Translations under genes and position numbers: made by a program
Notes under the pieces: generated by a model
Told to the model about the DNA's origin: nothing
What the model saw: only the letters and a program-made list of their open reading frames with translations
Database searches by the model: none
Shown: positions 42,420 through 52,332 of the stretch, in pieces
Position numbering within the stretch: the stretch's first letter is position 1
Layout of the letters: each line of letters opens with the position of its first letter
NCBI RefSeq assembly: GCF_003947415.1
Contig: NZ_QHKL01000003.1
Coordinates: 806,001 to 870,000 of the forward strand
Origin: Amycolatopsis sp. WAC 01376
GTDB lineage: Bacteria; Actinomycetota; Actinomycetes; Mycobacteriales; Pseudonocardiaceae
Direction of reading: 5' to 3'
DNA: 64,000 nt

Positions 42420-43851
42420 CTTCCTCCTTCGCGAAGCGCGAATGCTTGCGCCCGTAAAAGACGTAGATCAGCAGGCCGAGCAGCAGCCACGCGGCGAACC
42501 GCAGCCAGGTCATCACGTCCAGGTTCAGCATCAGGTAGAAGCACGCCACCGCCGCCGCGATGGGCAGGTAGGGCGAGAACGGCACGGTGAACGGGCGCTC
42601 TAGATCCGGACGGCGCTTGCGCAGCACCGGGACCGCCACCGCGACGATGATCATCGCCGACAGCGCGCCGATGCTGACCATGTCGGCGAGTTCGGAGATC
42701 GGCACGAACGCGGCCAGCGCCGCGATCAGCACGGCACCGGCGACGGTCATCCGGTGCGGGGTGCCCCAGCGCGGATGCGCCGTGCCGAACTTCTTCGGCA
42801 GCAGGCCGTCGCGGCCCATCGCGAACCCGATCCGGCCGATCGTCACCAGTTCCACCATCATCACCGACGTCAGCCCGGTGACCGCGCCGAGCGAGATCAG
42901 CGCGCCCACCCAGTGCTGCCCGACCCGGTCGAAGGCGTCGGCCAGCGGGGCGCCCGCGTCGATCTCGGCGAACGGCACCATCCCGGTCAGGACCAGCGAG
43001 ACACCGATGTAGAGCAGCGCGCAGATCCCGAGCGCGCCGAGGATGCCGACCCGCAGATCGCGTGTCGGGTTCACGGTCTCCTCGCCGAGGTTGGCGAGCG
43101 CCTCGAAACCGGTGTAGGCGAAGAAGACGACAGCGGCGGCCGTCACCATTCCGGCGATCCCGTAGACGGACTGTTCGAGTCCGAGCGCGGCTTGCACGAT
43201 CGGCTGATGCAGGGTGCTCGCCGTCTCCGTCGGTGCCTGCGCGGGCGGGATGAACGGCGTCAGGTTCTCGCCGCGGATGTAGAACACGCCGACCGCGAGG
43301 ATCAGCACGCACACCGCGACCTTGACCAGCACGAGCAGATTCGTCACCCGCGCCGATTCCTTGATCCCGAGGACGGCGATCACGGTCAGCACGGCGATGA
43401 TCGTGACAGCGCCGACGTTCACCTTCGCGTCTTCGCCGAACCAGTCGGGGGAGAGCCCCATCAGATTCGCGAGATAGCCGGACCACCCGCGTGACACGAC
43501 GGCCGCGCCGAGGGCGAACTCCAGCAGAAGATCCCAGCCGATGATCCAGGCGAACGTCTCGCCGAGGGTGGCGAAAGCGTAGGTGTAGGCGCTTCCCGCC
43601 GTCGGCACGCTGGAAGCGAGTTCGGCGTAACAGAGGGCGGCCATCCCGGCCACGACGGCGCCGAGCACGAACGAGAGCGTGACCGACGGGCCCGCGTGGG
43701 ATTTCGCTTCGACCCCGGCGAGGGTGAAGATCCCGGTCCCGATGATGATGCCGACCCCGAAGCCGACCAGGTCCCGTCCGTGCAGACGGCGTTTCAGCTC
43801 ACCGGAATCCTGCCGTTTCAGGACTTCGTCCACGTCCAGAGTTCGCCGCAT
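42394..43851 (-). CDS. APC-family cationic amino-acid permease (CAT-like)
   Basis: This 485-residue transporter has about 12-14 hydrophobic segments. GFGVGIIIGTGIFTLAGVEA is the TM1 substrate motif, with PTAGSAYTYAFATLGE and FFAYTGFEALANLGEE later. These place it near the CAT (arginine/lysine/ornithine) branch. It is distinct from the shorter permease at 5437-6690. Its 3' end overlaps the convergent DUF6885-like gene. Confidence 0.9.
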   Translation of the reverse strand: MRRTLDVDEVLKRQDSGELKRRLHGRDLVGFGVGIIIGTGIFTLAGVEAKSHAGPSVTLSFVLGAVVAGMAALCYAELASSVPTAGSAYTYAFATLGETFAWIIGWDLLLEFALGAAVVSRGWSGYLANLMGLSPDWFGEDAKVNVGAVTIIAVLTVIAVLGIKESARVTNLLVLVKVAVCVLILAVGVFYIRGENLTPFIPPAQAPTETASTLHQPIVQAALGLEQSVYGIAGMVTAAAVVFFAYTGFEALANLGEETVNPTRDLRVGILGALGICALLYIGVSLVLTGMVPFAEIDAGAPLADAFDRVGQHWVGALISLGAVTGLTSVMMVELVTIGRIGFAMGRDGLLPKKFGTAHPRWGTPHRMTVAGAVLIAALAAFVPISELADMVSIGALSAMIIVAVAVPVLRKRRPDLERPFTVPFSPYLPIAAAVACFYLMLNLDVMTWLRFAAWLLLGLLIYVFYGRKHSRFAKEEVSSTDLPS

Positions 43852-43900
43852 GAGAGGTCACGCTAGAAGAACACCGGCCACCTCGCAGATCGGTGCGGAT

Positions 43901-44554
43901 TCACCTCTCCAGCACGACACCGTTCTCCTGGGCGAGGATCGCCGCCTGCACTCGCGACCGCAGGTCCAGCTTCGTCAGCACCCGCGAAACGTGCGTCTTC
44001 ACCGTGGTCTCGCCGATGTGCAGCCGCGTGCCGATCTGCGCGTTCGACAGGCCGCCGCCCAGGCACGCCAGCACCTCACGCTCGCGTTCGGTCAGGTCTC
44101 CGAGTCCGGCGGGGACGAGGGAAGGCTCGCGCGTCCCCGCGGCGAAGGCGGCGATGAGCTTCCGCGTGACCTGCGGGGCGAGCACTCCTTCGCCCGCCGC
44201 GACCAGTTTCACCGCTTCGATCAGCCTCGCCGCCTCCACCGACTTCAGCAGGAATCCGGCCGCGCCCGCCCGCAGCGCGGCGTGGACGTACTCGTCGAGA
44301 TCGAAGGTGGTCAGCACGAGGACTTCGCACAGCCCCTCCGCGGTCAGTTCCCGCGTGGCCGCGATGCCGTCGACGCCGGGCATGCGGACGTCCATCAGCA
44401 CGACGTCCGGCTTCAGCGCCTTCGCCTGGCGGACGGCGGTGGCGCCGTCCGCGGCCTCGCCGACCACCTCGATCCCCTCGGCGTTCCCGAGGATCATCAT
44501 CAACCCGGCACGGATCGCGCCGTGGTCGTCGGCGACCAGGACTTTGACGGTCAA
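43901..44554 (-). CDS. Response regulator, NarL/LuxR type
   Basis: This 217-residue regulator has a receiver domain (acidic pair at 9-10 in VADDH, phosphorylation site D55 in LMDVRMPG, T/K switch) and a C-terminal LuxR HTH (about 150-205: LTEREREVLACLGGGLSNAQ, TVKTHVSRVL). Its ATG overlaps the histidine kinase stop (ATGA), so they are one two-component system. The target genes are unknown; two membrane protein genes diverge from the kinase. Confidence 0.93.
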   Translation of the reverse strand: MTVKVLVADDHGAIRAGLMMILGNAEGIEVVGEAADGATAVRQAKALKPDVVLMDVRMPGVDGIAATRELTAEGLCEVLVLTTFDLDEYVHAALRAGAAGFLLKSVEAARLIEAVKLVAAGEGVLAPQVTRKLIAAFAAGTREPSLVPAGLGDLTEREREVLACLGGGLSNAQIGTRLHIGETTVKTHVSRVLTKLDLRSRVQAAILAQENGVVLER

Positions 44555-45732
44555 GACCCCTCCAGAGGCAGTTCGGCGCGGACCAGCCAGCCACCGCCGG
44601 ACGGCCCGGCGGCGAGGGTGCCGCCCACCGCGGCGGCGCGTTCCCGCATGTTCAGCAGGCCGAGTCCGGTCCCGCCGTCGTCGAGGTGGCCCGGCTGAAG
44701 ATCATTGCGCACCTCGACGGTGAGTATGCCGCCGCGCGAGCGGATGTCGAGGACCGCGCGTCCGCCGGGGGCGTGTTTCACCGCGTTGGTCAGCGCCTCT
44801 TGCGCGATCCGGTACGCGGTCAGATCGACCGCGGCCGGGAGCGGGGACGACGGGTCCGGTACGGAACCGAGCTCGACCTCCAGCCCGCTCGCCCGCGCCG
44901 ATTCGACCAGTTTGGACAGTTCGGCCAGCCGCGCGGGCGCCGTCGGCTCGATCTCGGTGTCCGCGCGCAGCAGCCCGATCATCGCGCGCATCTCGTCCAG
45001 TGCGCTCACACTGTTCTCCCGCACCGATTCCAGCACCTTCCTGGACAGCTTCGGGTCGGCGGTGGCCATCGACAACGCGGCCTCGGACTGGATCGCGATC
45101 GCCGAAAGATGCCCGGCGATGACGTCGTGCAGATCCCGCGCCATCTTCGAACGTTCCCCGGCGACGGCGGCCCTCCGGTCCAGTTCGCCGATCGTGGCCA
45201 GCTGGACCGCGTTCGCCCGCTCGTTCTCGGCGATGTCCCGCTGCTGCCGCACGTTCGCCGCCCACCACACCGGGGTGACGAGGAACGGCAGGAACGCGAA
45301 CGCCACCAGGATCGCCGTCCGCCACTGCGAGGAGAGGACGAGCGCCAGGCAGATCACCGCGAGCGTCCCGATCGCGGCGATGCCGATCATCACCCTGCTC
45401 GTCCGCCGCGAGCCGTAGAGCGTCGTCGCGTAGAGGAAGTCGGTGAAGACGACGAGGATCGGCAGCGAGGGGCTGATCGCCACGTCCACGGCGACCACGA
45501 CCAGCGCGCCGAGCAGCGCCCACGGGACCTTGCGGCGCAGCATCTCCAGCGCGCACAACGCGGTCAGCTCGGTCAGCCGGATCCACAGTGGCGTCGAGTC
45601 CGGGCCGTTGAGCAGCACCTGAGTGCCGCTGAGGTAGACCAGGACGCCGATGAGCCAGGTGCCGAGCGCGATGACGAGGTCCTGCTTCCACAGCGGAAGA
45701 TGACTCAGGCGCGGGACCAACGTGGGCACCAC
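44551..45732 (-). CDS. Sensor histidine kinase (HisKA_3/DesK-type)
   Basis: This ~393-residue kinase has five or six N-terminal hydrophobic segments, a coiled linker (RQQRDIAENERANA), the phospho-acceptor box MARDLHDVIAGHLSAIAIQS and a C-terminal ATPase domain (TGLGLLNMRERAAAVGG). Start is uncertain: GTG 45732 or 45729 has GGATGGA just ahead, and an upstream in-frame ATG at 45801 also exists. It phosphorylates the regulator encoded next. The signal is probably membrane-related. Confidence 0.9.
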   Translation of the reverse strand: MVPTLVPRLSHLPLWKQDLVIALGTWLIGVLVYLSGTQVLLNGPDSTPLWIRLTELTALCALEMLRRKVPWALLGALVVVAVDVAISPSLPILVVFTDFLYATTLYGSRRTSRVMIGIAAIGTLAVICLALVLSSQWRTAILVAFAFLPFLVTPVWWAANVRQQRDIAENERANAVQLATIGELDRRAAVAGERSKMARDLHDVIAGHLSAIAIQSEAALSMATADPKLSRKVLESVRENSVSALDEMRAMIGLLRADTEIEPTAPARLAELSKLVESARASGLEVELGSVPDPSSPLPAAVDLTAYRIAQEALTNAVKHAPGGRAVLDIRSRGGILTVEVRNDLQPGHLDDGGTGLGLLNMRERAAAVGGTLAAGPSGGGWLVRAELPLEGS

Positions 45733-45839
45733 TCCATCCCAGCACACCGGGGCGGGCGGCGGGGTCCTACGAACTGATGACGATGCTCTCCTGCCCTTCA
45801 CCGACGCGCCGGACCCCCGTCGGGGGCGAAGCTCGGAGG

Positions 45840-46430
45840 GTGAACAAGATCTGGGACTTTTTCGCGGAGAATCCGATGGCGGCGGTGATCGCCGCCGGGG
45901 AGATCGGTTTCTGGGTCGCCATCGGAGCCGGCCTGCTGGCCCGTTACCTGCTCCGGCTCAAGCGGACGAGCACCGTGCTGCTGGCCCTCACCCCGGTGAT
46001 CGACATCGTGGTGCTGGTCGCGACGGTGCTCGACCTCCAAGGCGGCGGCAAGGCGAACTTCGTGCACGGCCTCGCCGCGGTGTATCTCGGCTTCAGCGTG
46101 GCGTTCGGGCCGTCGATGATCCGGTGGGCCGACGTGCGGTTCGCGCACCGGTTCGCGGGTGGGCCGCCCCCGCCGCCCAAGCCGAGGGGACGGGAGAAGG
46201 CCCGCGTCGAATGGCGTGAGTGGGGCAAATGCGTACTGGCGTGCGGGATCGCCGCCGCCGTGCTGCTGGGCCTGATCTTCCTGGTGGGCAACGGCGAACA
46301 GGTCGCGCCGTTGTGGGGCTGGTTGCCACGGCTGGGGGTCGTGACAGCCATCTGGTTCGCCACCGGGCCGCTTTGGCAGGAGCTTTCACCCAAGAACGAC
46401 GACCGGGTTTCGGAAGGGACACGACGATGA
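45840..46430 (+). CDS. Integral membrane protein, unknown
   Basis: This ~196-residue protein has about five hydrophobic segments (MAAVIAAGEIGFWVAIGAGL, TVLLALTPVIDIVVLVATVL, CGIAAAVLLGLIFLVG and others). A proline-rich loop GGPPPPPKPRGREKARVEW separates them. I do not recognise the family. Start: GTG 45840 (VNKIWDFF) or ATG 45777; the GGAGG next to the GTG is too close to be ideal. It diverges from the histidine kinase and overlaps the next gene, so it may be part of that system's regulon. Confidence 0.72.
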   Translation: MNKIWDFFAENPMAAVIAAGEIGFWVAIGAGLLARYLLRLKRTSTVLLALTPVIDIVVLVATVLDLQGGGKANFVHGLAAVYLGFSVAFGPSMIRWADVRFAHRFAGGPPPPPKPRGREKARVEWREWGKCVLACGIAAAVLLGLIFLVGNGEQVAPLWGWLPRLGVVTAIWFATGPLWQELSPKNDDRVSEGTRR

Positions 46431-46633
46431 TCGAACTACTGGGGATCCTCCTGCTGGTGCAGGGCGGGGGAGGACTGATCAACCGGCTGCTGGGCAGCAC
46501 GAATCCGAGCTGGTTCGTCCAGCTCCACCTGCTCCCGCCGGGGATGCACGTGGTGGCGAGCGCACTGATGGTGGCCGCCGGAGTGGGGTTGCTGTTCGCC
46601 GAGCGCGCCCGCAAGCAACGCCGCCGCTCGTAG
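46427..46633 (+). CDS. Small membrane protein
   Basis: This 68-residue protein has two hydrophobic segments (about 2-20 and 38-58) separated by NRLLGSTNPSWFVQLHLLPP and a basic tail (ERARKQRRRS). ATG 46427 overlaps the upstream stop (ATGA), so it is coupled to the larger membrane protein and probably works with it. No family recognised. Confidence 0.72.
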   Translation: MIELLGILLLVQGGGGLINRLLGSTNPSWFVQLHLLPPGMHVVASALMVAAGVGLLFAERARKQRRRS

Positions 46634-46651
46634 CGGGATTACCATGGGGGC

Positions 46652-47029
46652 GTGGCCACCGGGCCTGTCGCGCTGTACACCGTTGTCGCCGTGGCGCCGT
46701 CGGTTCTCTTCTGGTGCGCGCTGAAAGTGCCCGCCGTAGTGCGCCGGTGGCGGCGCCGCCGGGAACCGGAGGCGCCTGCCGGGCCGCCCATCGAGAAGCT
46801 CGCCGCCGATCTCCGCCGGGTGCACCGGCTGCTGGCGGAGCTTCCGTCCGGCGCTTCCGCCGTCCGCCGGTACGGCACCAGGCAGGCGTACGACGCGCTG
46901 CTCGTCCAGGCCTGCCGGGAGGTCGAGGTCGACCACCGGCTGGACGAACTGCCGGAGGGCTTCGACCGCGCGATCGAACGGTTGCGCGTCGAGGAATCCC
47001 TGGCCGAGCGCGGGCTTTCGGTGTCCTGA
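46652..47029 (+). CDS. Membrane-anchored protein, unknown
   Basis: This 125-residue protein has one N-terminal hydrophobic anchor (VALYTVVAVAPSVLFWCALK), a basic stretch (RRWRRRRE) and a soluble helical part (YDALLVQACREVEVDHRLDE). This looks like a short actinobacterial family, but I cannot name it. GTG 46652 is preceded by a weak TGGGGG. It lies 18 nt after the small membrane protein. Confidence 0.72.
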   Translation: MATGPVALYTVVAVAPSVLFWCALKVPAVVRRWRRRREPEAPAGPPIEKLAADLRRVHRLLAELPSGASAVRRYGTRQAYDALLVQACREVEVDHRLDELPEGFDRAIERLRVEESLAERGLSVS

Positions 47030-47077
47030 CGCGGGTTTTGTATCGAATGTATACGCGCGGCCGGGAGGCTCGCGGAC

Positions 47078-48277
47078 ATGAAGAGGCTGGGACTTCTCGC
47101 TTCACTGCTGCTGGTGTTCGCGCTCATCCCCGGGGTCGCCTCCGCAGCGGCCGCCTTCCCGAAGATGGACGCGGCCACGGTCGACGGCTTCCGCTGGACG
47201 TCCGGTTCGTCCTTCGGCACCTACGGCGCCCGGATCGCCGCGCTGGAGAAACACCTTCCGCCGCGCGGCCTGCCGGAGATCCTGTCGTCGGCCAACCGGA
47301 AGGCGCGCCCGCTGTGCCACGGCACGTATCTCGCGGCGGCGCTGAAACCGGCGGGATTCTGCTGGGAGGACGCCAATGACGACAAGACCAACGACTGGAT
47401 CCCGCAGGGGCTGACCGGTTCCGGCGACGCCGACGCGGCGACCGGGAAGGTCGGCGGGAAACGGGTCGTGGCGGCCTCCTGGCACACCCCCGGCGACACC
47501 ATGGTCCGGCTGTCCTTTGTGGACGCCACCGGACTCGGCTACCGGCACGTGCTGCTCGTGGAACCGACGTCGAACGACAACTTCGCCGTCGTGCAGGGGC
47601 ACGGGCACGGGATGACCTGGATCGGGAACCGGCTGTTCGTCGCGACCACCGGGGGAGTGGTGCGGGTCTTCGACACGACGCACTTCTGGAAGGTCGACGA
47701 CAGCTCCGGCGTCGTCGGGAAGGGCCCGGACGGTAAGTACCACGCGGCTTTCTACGACTACGCGATGCCGCAGATCGGCGCGTACTGGTACCCCGGCGGC
47801 GGCACCTGCACCAACGCCCCCGGGACGCGGCCGTGTCTCGCGACGATGTCGTTCGACCACAGCGACGGCTCGATCGTGACCTCGGAGCACATTCCGAACG
47901 CCGCGGGCGGCCGCGTGCTGCGGTGGCCGTTCGACCGCGCGACCGGCCTGCCCAAGGTGTCGGCCGACGGGACCGTGCACGCGAAGGAAGGGTTCGTGTC
48001 ACCGGTGTGGGGCATGCAGGGAGCGGTGGCGCGCAACGGATATTTCGTGATGACCGGCGTGTGTCCCGAGTACGCCGGGGTGGCGGGCGACCATCCGTCG
48101 TGCCTGCACGGCGGGGTCGGCGGGACCTCGACGTCGAGGCTCAGCGGCAGGGCACCGGTGAACTCGCAGAACCTGTCGTACTGGCCGGCGACGGGGGAGC
48201 TGTGGCTGATGAACGAGCAGCTCCGGGAGCGGGTGACGGTGCACGTACCGTGGACGACCCTGACCGGCCGCCCCTGA
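47078..48277 (+). CDS. Secreted protein of unknown function
   Basis: This 399-residue protein has a Sec signal peptide (MKRLGLLASLLLVFALIPGVASA). The mature part contains propeller-like strands (WIGNRLFVATTGGVVRVFDT, ATGELWLMNEQL) and several cysteines that could form disulfides (PLCHGTY, GFCWED, GTCTN, RPCLA). It resembles secreted proteins seen in Streptomyces, but I know no function. It is single, ending at a family D palindrome. Confidence 0.75.
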   Translation: MKRLGLLASLLLVFALIPGVASAAAAFPKMDAATVDGFRWTSGSSFGTYGARIAALEKHLPPRGLPEILSSANRKARPLCHGTYLAAALKPAGFCWEDANDDKTNDWIPQGLTGSGDADAATGKVGGKRVVAASWHTPGDTMVRLSFVDATGLGYRHVLLVEPTSNDNFAVVQGHGHGMTWIGNRLFVATTGGVVRVFDTTHFWKVDDSSGVVGKGPDGKYHAAFYDYAMPQIGAYWYPGGGTCTNAPGTRPCLATMSFDHSDGSIVTSEHIPNAAGGRVLRWPFDRATGLPKVSADGTVHAKEGFVSPVWGMQGAVARNGYFVMTGVCPEYAGVAGDHPSCLHGGVGGTSTSRLSGRAPVNSQNLSYWPATGELWLMNEQLRERVTVHVPWTTLTGRP

Positions 48278-48281
48278 CACG

Positions 48282-48329
48282 GGTCGTGAGTGTTATGTGT
48301 CGTTCTAACGACCCGAAACACTCACGACC
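48282..48329. repeat. Family D palindrome, copy 2
   Basis: 23-nt arms (48282-48304, 48307-48329), with outer GGTCGTGAGTGTT and inner CGTT pairing but a four-base mismatch between, around CT. It sits between the convergent secreted-protein and PPOX genes. Confidence 0.65.
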
Positions 48330-48410
48330 ACCCAGTGGCTTTCGCGACGCGCCTTCGGCCCACGCCACCTTCGCCTTACCCCTCAATAACCGTCCTTACC
48401 ACTCACGAGA

Positions 48411-48932
48411 TCAAGGGGCGAAGTCCCAGCACGTGGCGCCGTGCGGTTCGGCGCCGGCCACGCCGATGGCGCGGTGCAGGGTGAGGCGGTACAGGTACCA
48501 GGGCGGCGGTCCCGCGCTGGGCGCGCTGAAGGGGGCCGTGAGCGCGTCGCCCTCCACCGACGCGGGCCAGCCGCCCGTCCGGTAGACCGCCGCCACCCGC
48601 TCCAGCGTCGCCGGGTCGGTGACCCGGTGCGCCTCACCCTCCATCGTGAGGTCGATTCCCCGCAGGCGCACCGAAATCGCGCACGCCGGGTTCGCTGCCA
48701 GATTGCGGGACCGACGGGTGCCCGGCCCGCCTTTGAAGTACAGGGCGTCGTCCACCCAAACGGCACCGACACCCGCCGAATGCGGGCGTCCGCCGGGGCG
48801 CACGGTCGTCACGAAGAAGGTCAGGTCGGCGGTGGGCGTGTCCTCGGCGAGGATCCCGCGCGGACGGCTCCACGGCAGCTCCGCCGAGCCGTAGCGGTCG
48901 AGGTTCCTGGTCGAAATCGGGTTCGTCGTCAT
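48411..48932 (-). CDS. Pyridoxamine-5'-phosphate-oxidase-like flavin/F420 protein
   Basis: This 173-residue protein has a split-barrel fold that binds FMN or F420. Seen: TPTADLTFFVTTVRPGGRPH, VGAVWVDDALYFKGGPGTRR and SRNLAANPACAISVRL, the usual order of family strands. Actinobacterial relatives act as F420-dependent reductases or general-stress flavoproteins. The start ATG 48932 has only a weak site (GTGGGT). The gene is downstream of sigA but separated by its terminator. Confidence 0.83.
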   Translation of the reverse strand: MTTNPISTRNLDRYGSAELPWSRPRGILAEDTPTADLTFFVTTVRPGGRPHSAGVGAVWVDDALYFKGGPGTRRSRNLAANPACAISVRLRGIDLTMEGEAHRVTDPATLERVAAVYRTGGWPASVEGDALTAPFSAPSAGPPPWYLYRLTLHRAIGVAGAEPHGATCWDFAP

Positions 48933-48975
48933 ACCCACGCGTCGAACGGACGAGCCGCGATTCGACACCGGACGC

Positions 48976-49006
48976 GAAAAACCCCGCCACCGAACGGTGA
49001 CGGGGT
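48976..49006 (-). terminator. Rho-independent terminator of sigA
   Basis: On the minus strand ACCCCGTCACCG and CGGTGGCGGGGT pair around TT (one G-U), followed by TTTTT. It starts 18 nt past the sigA stop. It is the clearest textbook terminator in the window. Confidence 0.88.
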
Positions 49007-49023
49007 CTTCCGTGAGCCTGGGA

Positions 49024-50424
49024 TCAGTCCAGGTAGTCGCGCAGCACCTGCGAACGCGACGGGTGACGCAGCTTCGACATCGTCTTCGACTCGATCTGCC
49101 GGATGCGCTCACGGGTCACCCCGTACACCTGGCCGATCTCGTCGAGTGTGCGCGGCTGGCCGTCGGTGAGACCGAACCGCAGCCGCACCACACCCGCCTC
49201 ACGTTCGGACAGCGTCTGCAGCACCGACTGGAGCTGGTCCTGCAGCAGCGTGAACGACACCGCGTCGACCGCGACGACGGCCTCGGAGTCCTCGATGAAG
49301 TCACCGAGCTGCGAGTCGCCCTCGTCGCCGATGGTCTGGTCGAGCGAGATCGGCTCGCGGGCGTACTGCTGGATCTCGAGGACCTTCTCCGGGGAGATGT
49401 CCATTTCCTTCGCGAGCTCTTCGGGGGTGGGCTCGCGACCGAGGTCCTGCAGGAGTTCACGCTGTATGCGGCCGAGCTTGTTGATGACCTCGACCATGTG
49501 CACCGGGATACGGATGGTGCGGGCCTGGTCGGCCATCGCGCGGGTGATCGCCTGACGGATCCACCAGGTGGCGTACGTGGAGAACTTGTAGCCCTTGGTG
49601 TAGTCGAACTTCTCGACCGCGCGGATCAGACCGAGGTTGCCCTCCTGGATCAGGTCCAGGAACGCCATGCCACGGCCGGTGTAGCGCTTCGCGAGCGAGA
49701 CCACGAGCCGGAGGTTCGCCTCCAGGAGGTGGTTCTTCGCCCGCTCACCGTCGCGCACGATCCACTTGAGGTCGCGCCGCATCTGGGTGACGAGTTTCTC
49801 GCCCTCCTCCTCGGCGTTGCGGACGCGTTCGGCGGCGTAGAGCCCGGCCTCGATGCGCTTGGCGAGCTCCACCTCCTCCTCCGCGTTCAGCAGGGCGACC
49901 TTGCCGATCTGCTTGAGGTACGCACGGACCGAGTCGGCCGAAGCGGTGAGCTCGGCGTCCTTGCGGGCCTGGCGCAGCGCCTCGGACTCTTCCTCGTCCC
50001 AGACGAAGTCCGGGTTGTCGGAGGTCTTTCCGGCGTTCTTGTCGGCCGTCGTGCGGCGTCCGCGCGGGGGCGTCTCTTCGACGTCCTCCTCGGACTCCGC
50101 GTCCTCTTCCGTGTCCTCGGTGACCGTCGCGTCGACGACGTCCACCTCGACCTCTTCCAGGTCGGACAGATCCGGGGTTTCGAGGTCGGCTTCGTCGAGC
50201 TCTACCGGACCGTCTTCCGGATCGCCGTCTTCGGTCTTGGCACCCTTGGTGGTGGGTTTCTTGGCCGGAGCCTTCTTCGCCGGGGCCTTCTTCGCGCCTG
50301 CCGCCTTGGCGGCGGTCTTGCGCGCCGCGGGCTTCGCCGCGTCGGTGGCTGCCTCGTCGGCCGGCTCGCCGGCTGCGGTCGCTGTCTTCGTCCCGCTTCG
50401 GGTTGCGGTTCTTGCGGCTGCCAC
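49024..50424 (-). CDS. sigA: Principal RNA polymerase sigma factor SigA/HrdB
   Basis: This 466-residue essential housekeeping sigma factor has a long N-terminal region (1-150) made of Ala/Lys repeats (AKKAPAKKAPAKKPTTK) then an acidic stretch (region 1.1-like). Regions 1.2 (SVRAYLKQIGKVALLNAEEE), 2.3-2.4 (VEKFDYTKGYKFSTYATWW), 3 and 4.2 (YGVTRERIRQIESKTMSKL) follow, ending LRDYLD. GTG 50424 has a weak GAAAGGG site. The order sigA-ppgK-suhB matches mycobacteria. It shares most of its core with the shorter SigB-like factor 31 kb away. Confidence 0.97.
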   Translation of the reverse strand: MAAARTATRSGTKTATAAGEPADEAATDAAKPAARKTAAKAAGAKKAPAKKAPAKKPTTKGAKTEDGDPEDGPVELDEADLETPDLSDLEEVEVDVVDATVTEDTEEDAESEEDVEETPPRGRRTTADKNAGKTSDNPDFVWDEEESEALRQARKDAELTASADSVRAYLKQIGKVALLNAEEEVELAKRIEAGLYAAERVRNAEEEGEKLVTQMRRDLKWIVRDGERAKNHLLEANLRLVVSLAKRYTGRGMAFLDLIQEGNLGLIRAVEKFDYTKGYKFSTYATWWIRQAITRAMADQARTIRIPVHMVEVINKLGRIQRELLQDLGREPTPEELAKEMDISPEKVLEIQQYAREPISLDQTIGDEGDSQLGDFIEDSEAVVAVDAVSFTLLQDQLQSVLQTLSEREAGVVRLRFGLTDGQPRTLDEIGQVYGVTRERIRQIESKTMSKLRHPSRSQVLRDYLD

Positions 50425-50670
50425 TTACGCCCTTTCGCAGCGGTCGATCATGACGAGCCGAGGCGTGATGGTCTCGGCTGCCTCAAACTTCGGGGAACAC
50501 CCCTCGGCCTGCGGTTTCCCTCGTTCTCGTGGGTGCCGCCGCCGTGGGCCGTGTTCCATTGTAACGACGATACGTGACAGCGTCGCGGCGCGGACCACCA
50601 CCCGGCGGGCGCGACACGCCGTGCGACCCGCCGAAGTGACATCCGTGGGGCGGATGTCAGCGTGGGCGCG

Positions 50671-51435
<765 letters not shown>

Positions 51436-51499
51436 GGACGTGGTCCCTTCTCGCACGATTCAGAAGCCTGCCTCGGAGACTTTAACCGGATGTGGTGAC

Positions 51500-52318
51500 A
51501 TGGCGGACGTGGGAGTTGACGAGACGTTGCTGAAGAGTGTCGCCGAGCGTGTCGCGGGCGAGGCGGCCGAACTGGTCCGCGAGGCCTGGACCGGGATGAA
51601 CGCGGGGCGCGAGGTGCGGGTGGACACCAAGTCCGCCGACACCGACGTGGTGACCGCGGTGGACCACGAGTCGGAACGGCTGGTGCGCGCCCGGCTCGCC
51701 GAACTGCGCCCCGAAGACGCCGTGCTCGGCGAGGAGGGTGGCGGGATCGCCGGCGACGGGGTGACCTGGGTGGTCGACCCGATCGACGGGACGGTGAACT
51801 TCCTCTACGGGCTGCCGTGGTTCGCCGTGTCGGTGGCCGAGCAGGTCGGCGGGGTGTCGGTGGCGGGCGCCGTCGTCGAACCGGTCAGCGGCCGCCGCTG
51901 GACCGCCGCGCGCGGACAGGGCGCCTTCCTCGACGGGCGGCGGCTGTCGGTCAACGCCCCGCGGCGGCTCGATCTGACCCTCGTCGGCACCGGGTTCGCC
52001 TACAAGGTCGAACGGCGGACGAAGCAGGCCCGGTTCGTCGCGGAACTGGCGACCAGGGTGCGGGACATCCGGCGCAACGGGGCCGCCTCGCTCGATCTGT
52101 GCGCGGTCGCGGCGGGCTGGCTGGACGCCTACGTCGAACACGGCCTCGGTCACTGGGACTGGGCCGCGGGGGCGCTCATCGCCGCCGAGGCGGGTGCCCG
52201 GGTGTCGGTGCCGGGGGAGGACGCCGAACTGGGGCCGGACGCGACTTTCGCGGTGGCGCCGTCGATCGAGGCTCCGTTGCGTCAGGCGCTGCTCGACTCG
52301 GGTGTGGGCGCTATCTGA
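51500..52318 (+). CDS. suhB: Inositol monophosphatase family protein
   Basis: This 272-residue lithium-sensitive, Mg-dependent phosphatase probably removes phosphate from inositol 1-phosphate, a step towards phosphatidylinositol and mycothiol. Motif WVVDPIDGTVNFLYGLP and the late GLGHWDWAAGALIAAEAG carry the metal ligands. EEGGG supplies the motif-1 glutamates. ATG 51500 lies 64 nt from the ppgK start. It ends at two family A palindromes. Confidence 0.92.
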   Translation: MADVGVDETLLKSVAERVAGEAAELVREAWTGMNAGREVRVDTKSADTDVVTAVDHESERLVRARLAELRPEDAVLGEEGGGIAGDGVTWVVDPIDGTVNFLYGLPWFAVSVAEQVGGVSVAGAVVEPVSGRRWTAARGQGAFLDGRRLSVNAPRRLDLTLVGTGFAYKVERRTKQARFVAELATRVRDIRRNGAASLDLCAVAAGWLDAYVEHGLGHWDWAAGALIAAEAGARVSVPGEDAELGPDATFAVAPSIEAPLRQALLDSGVGAI

Positions 52319-52332
52319 GCATGTCCGGCACA

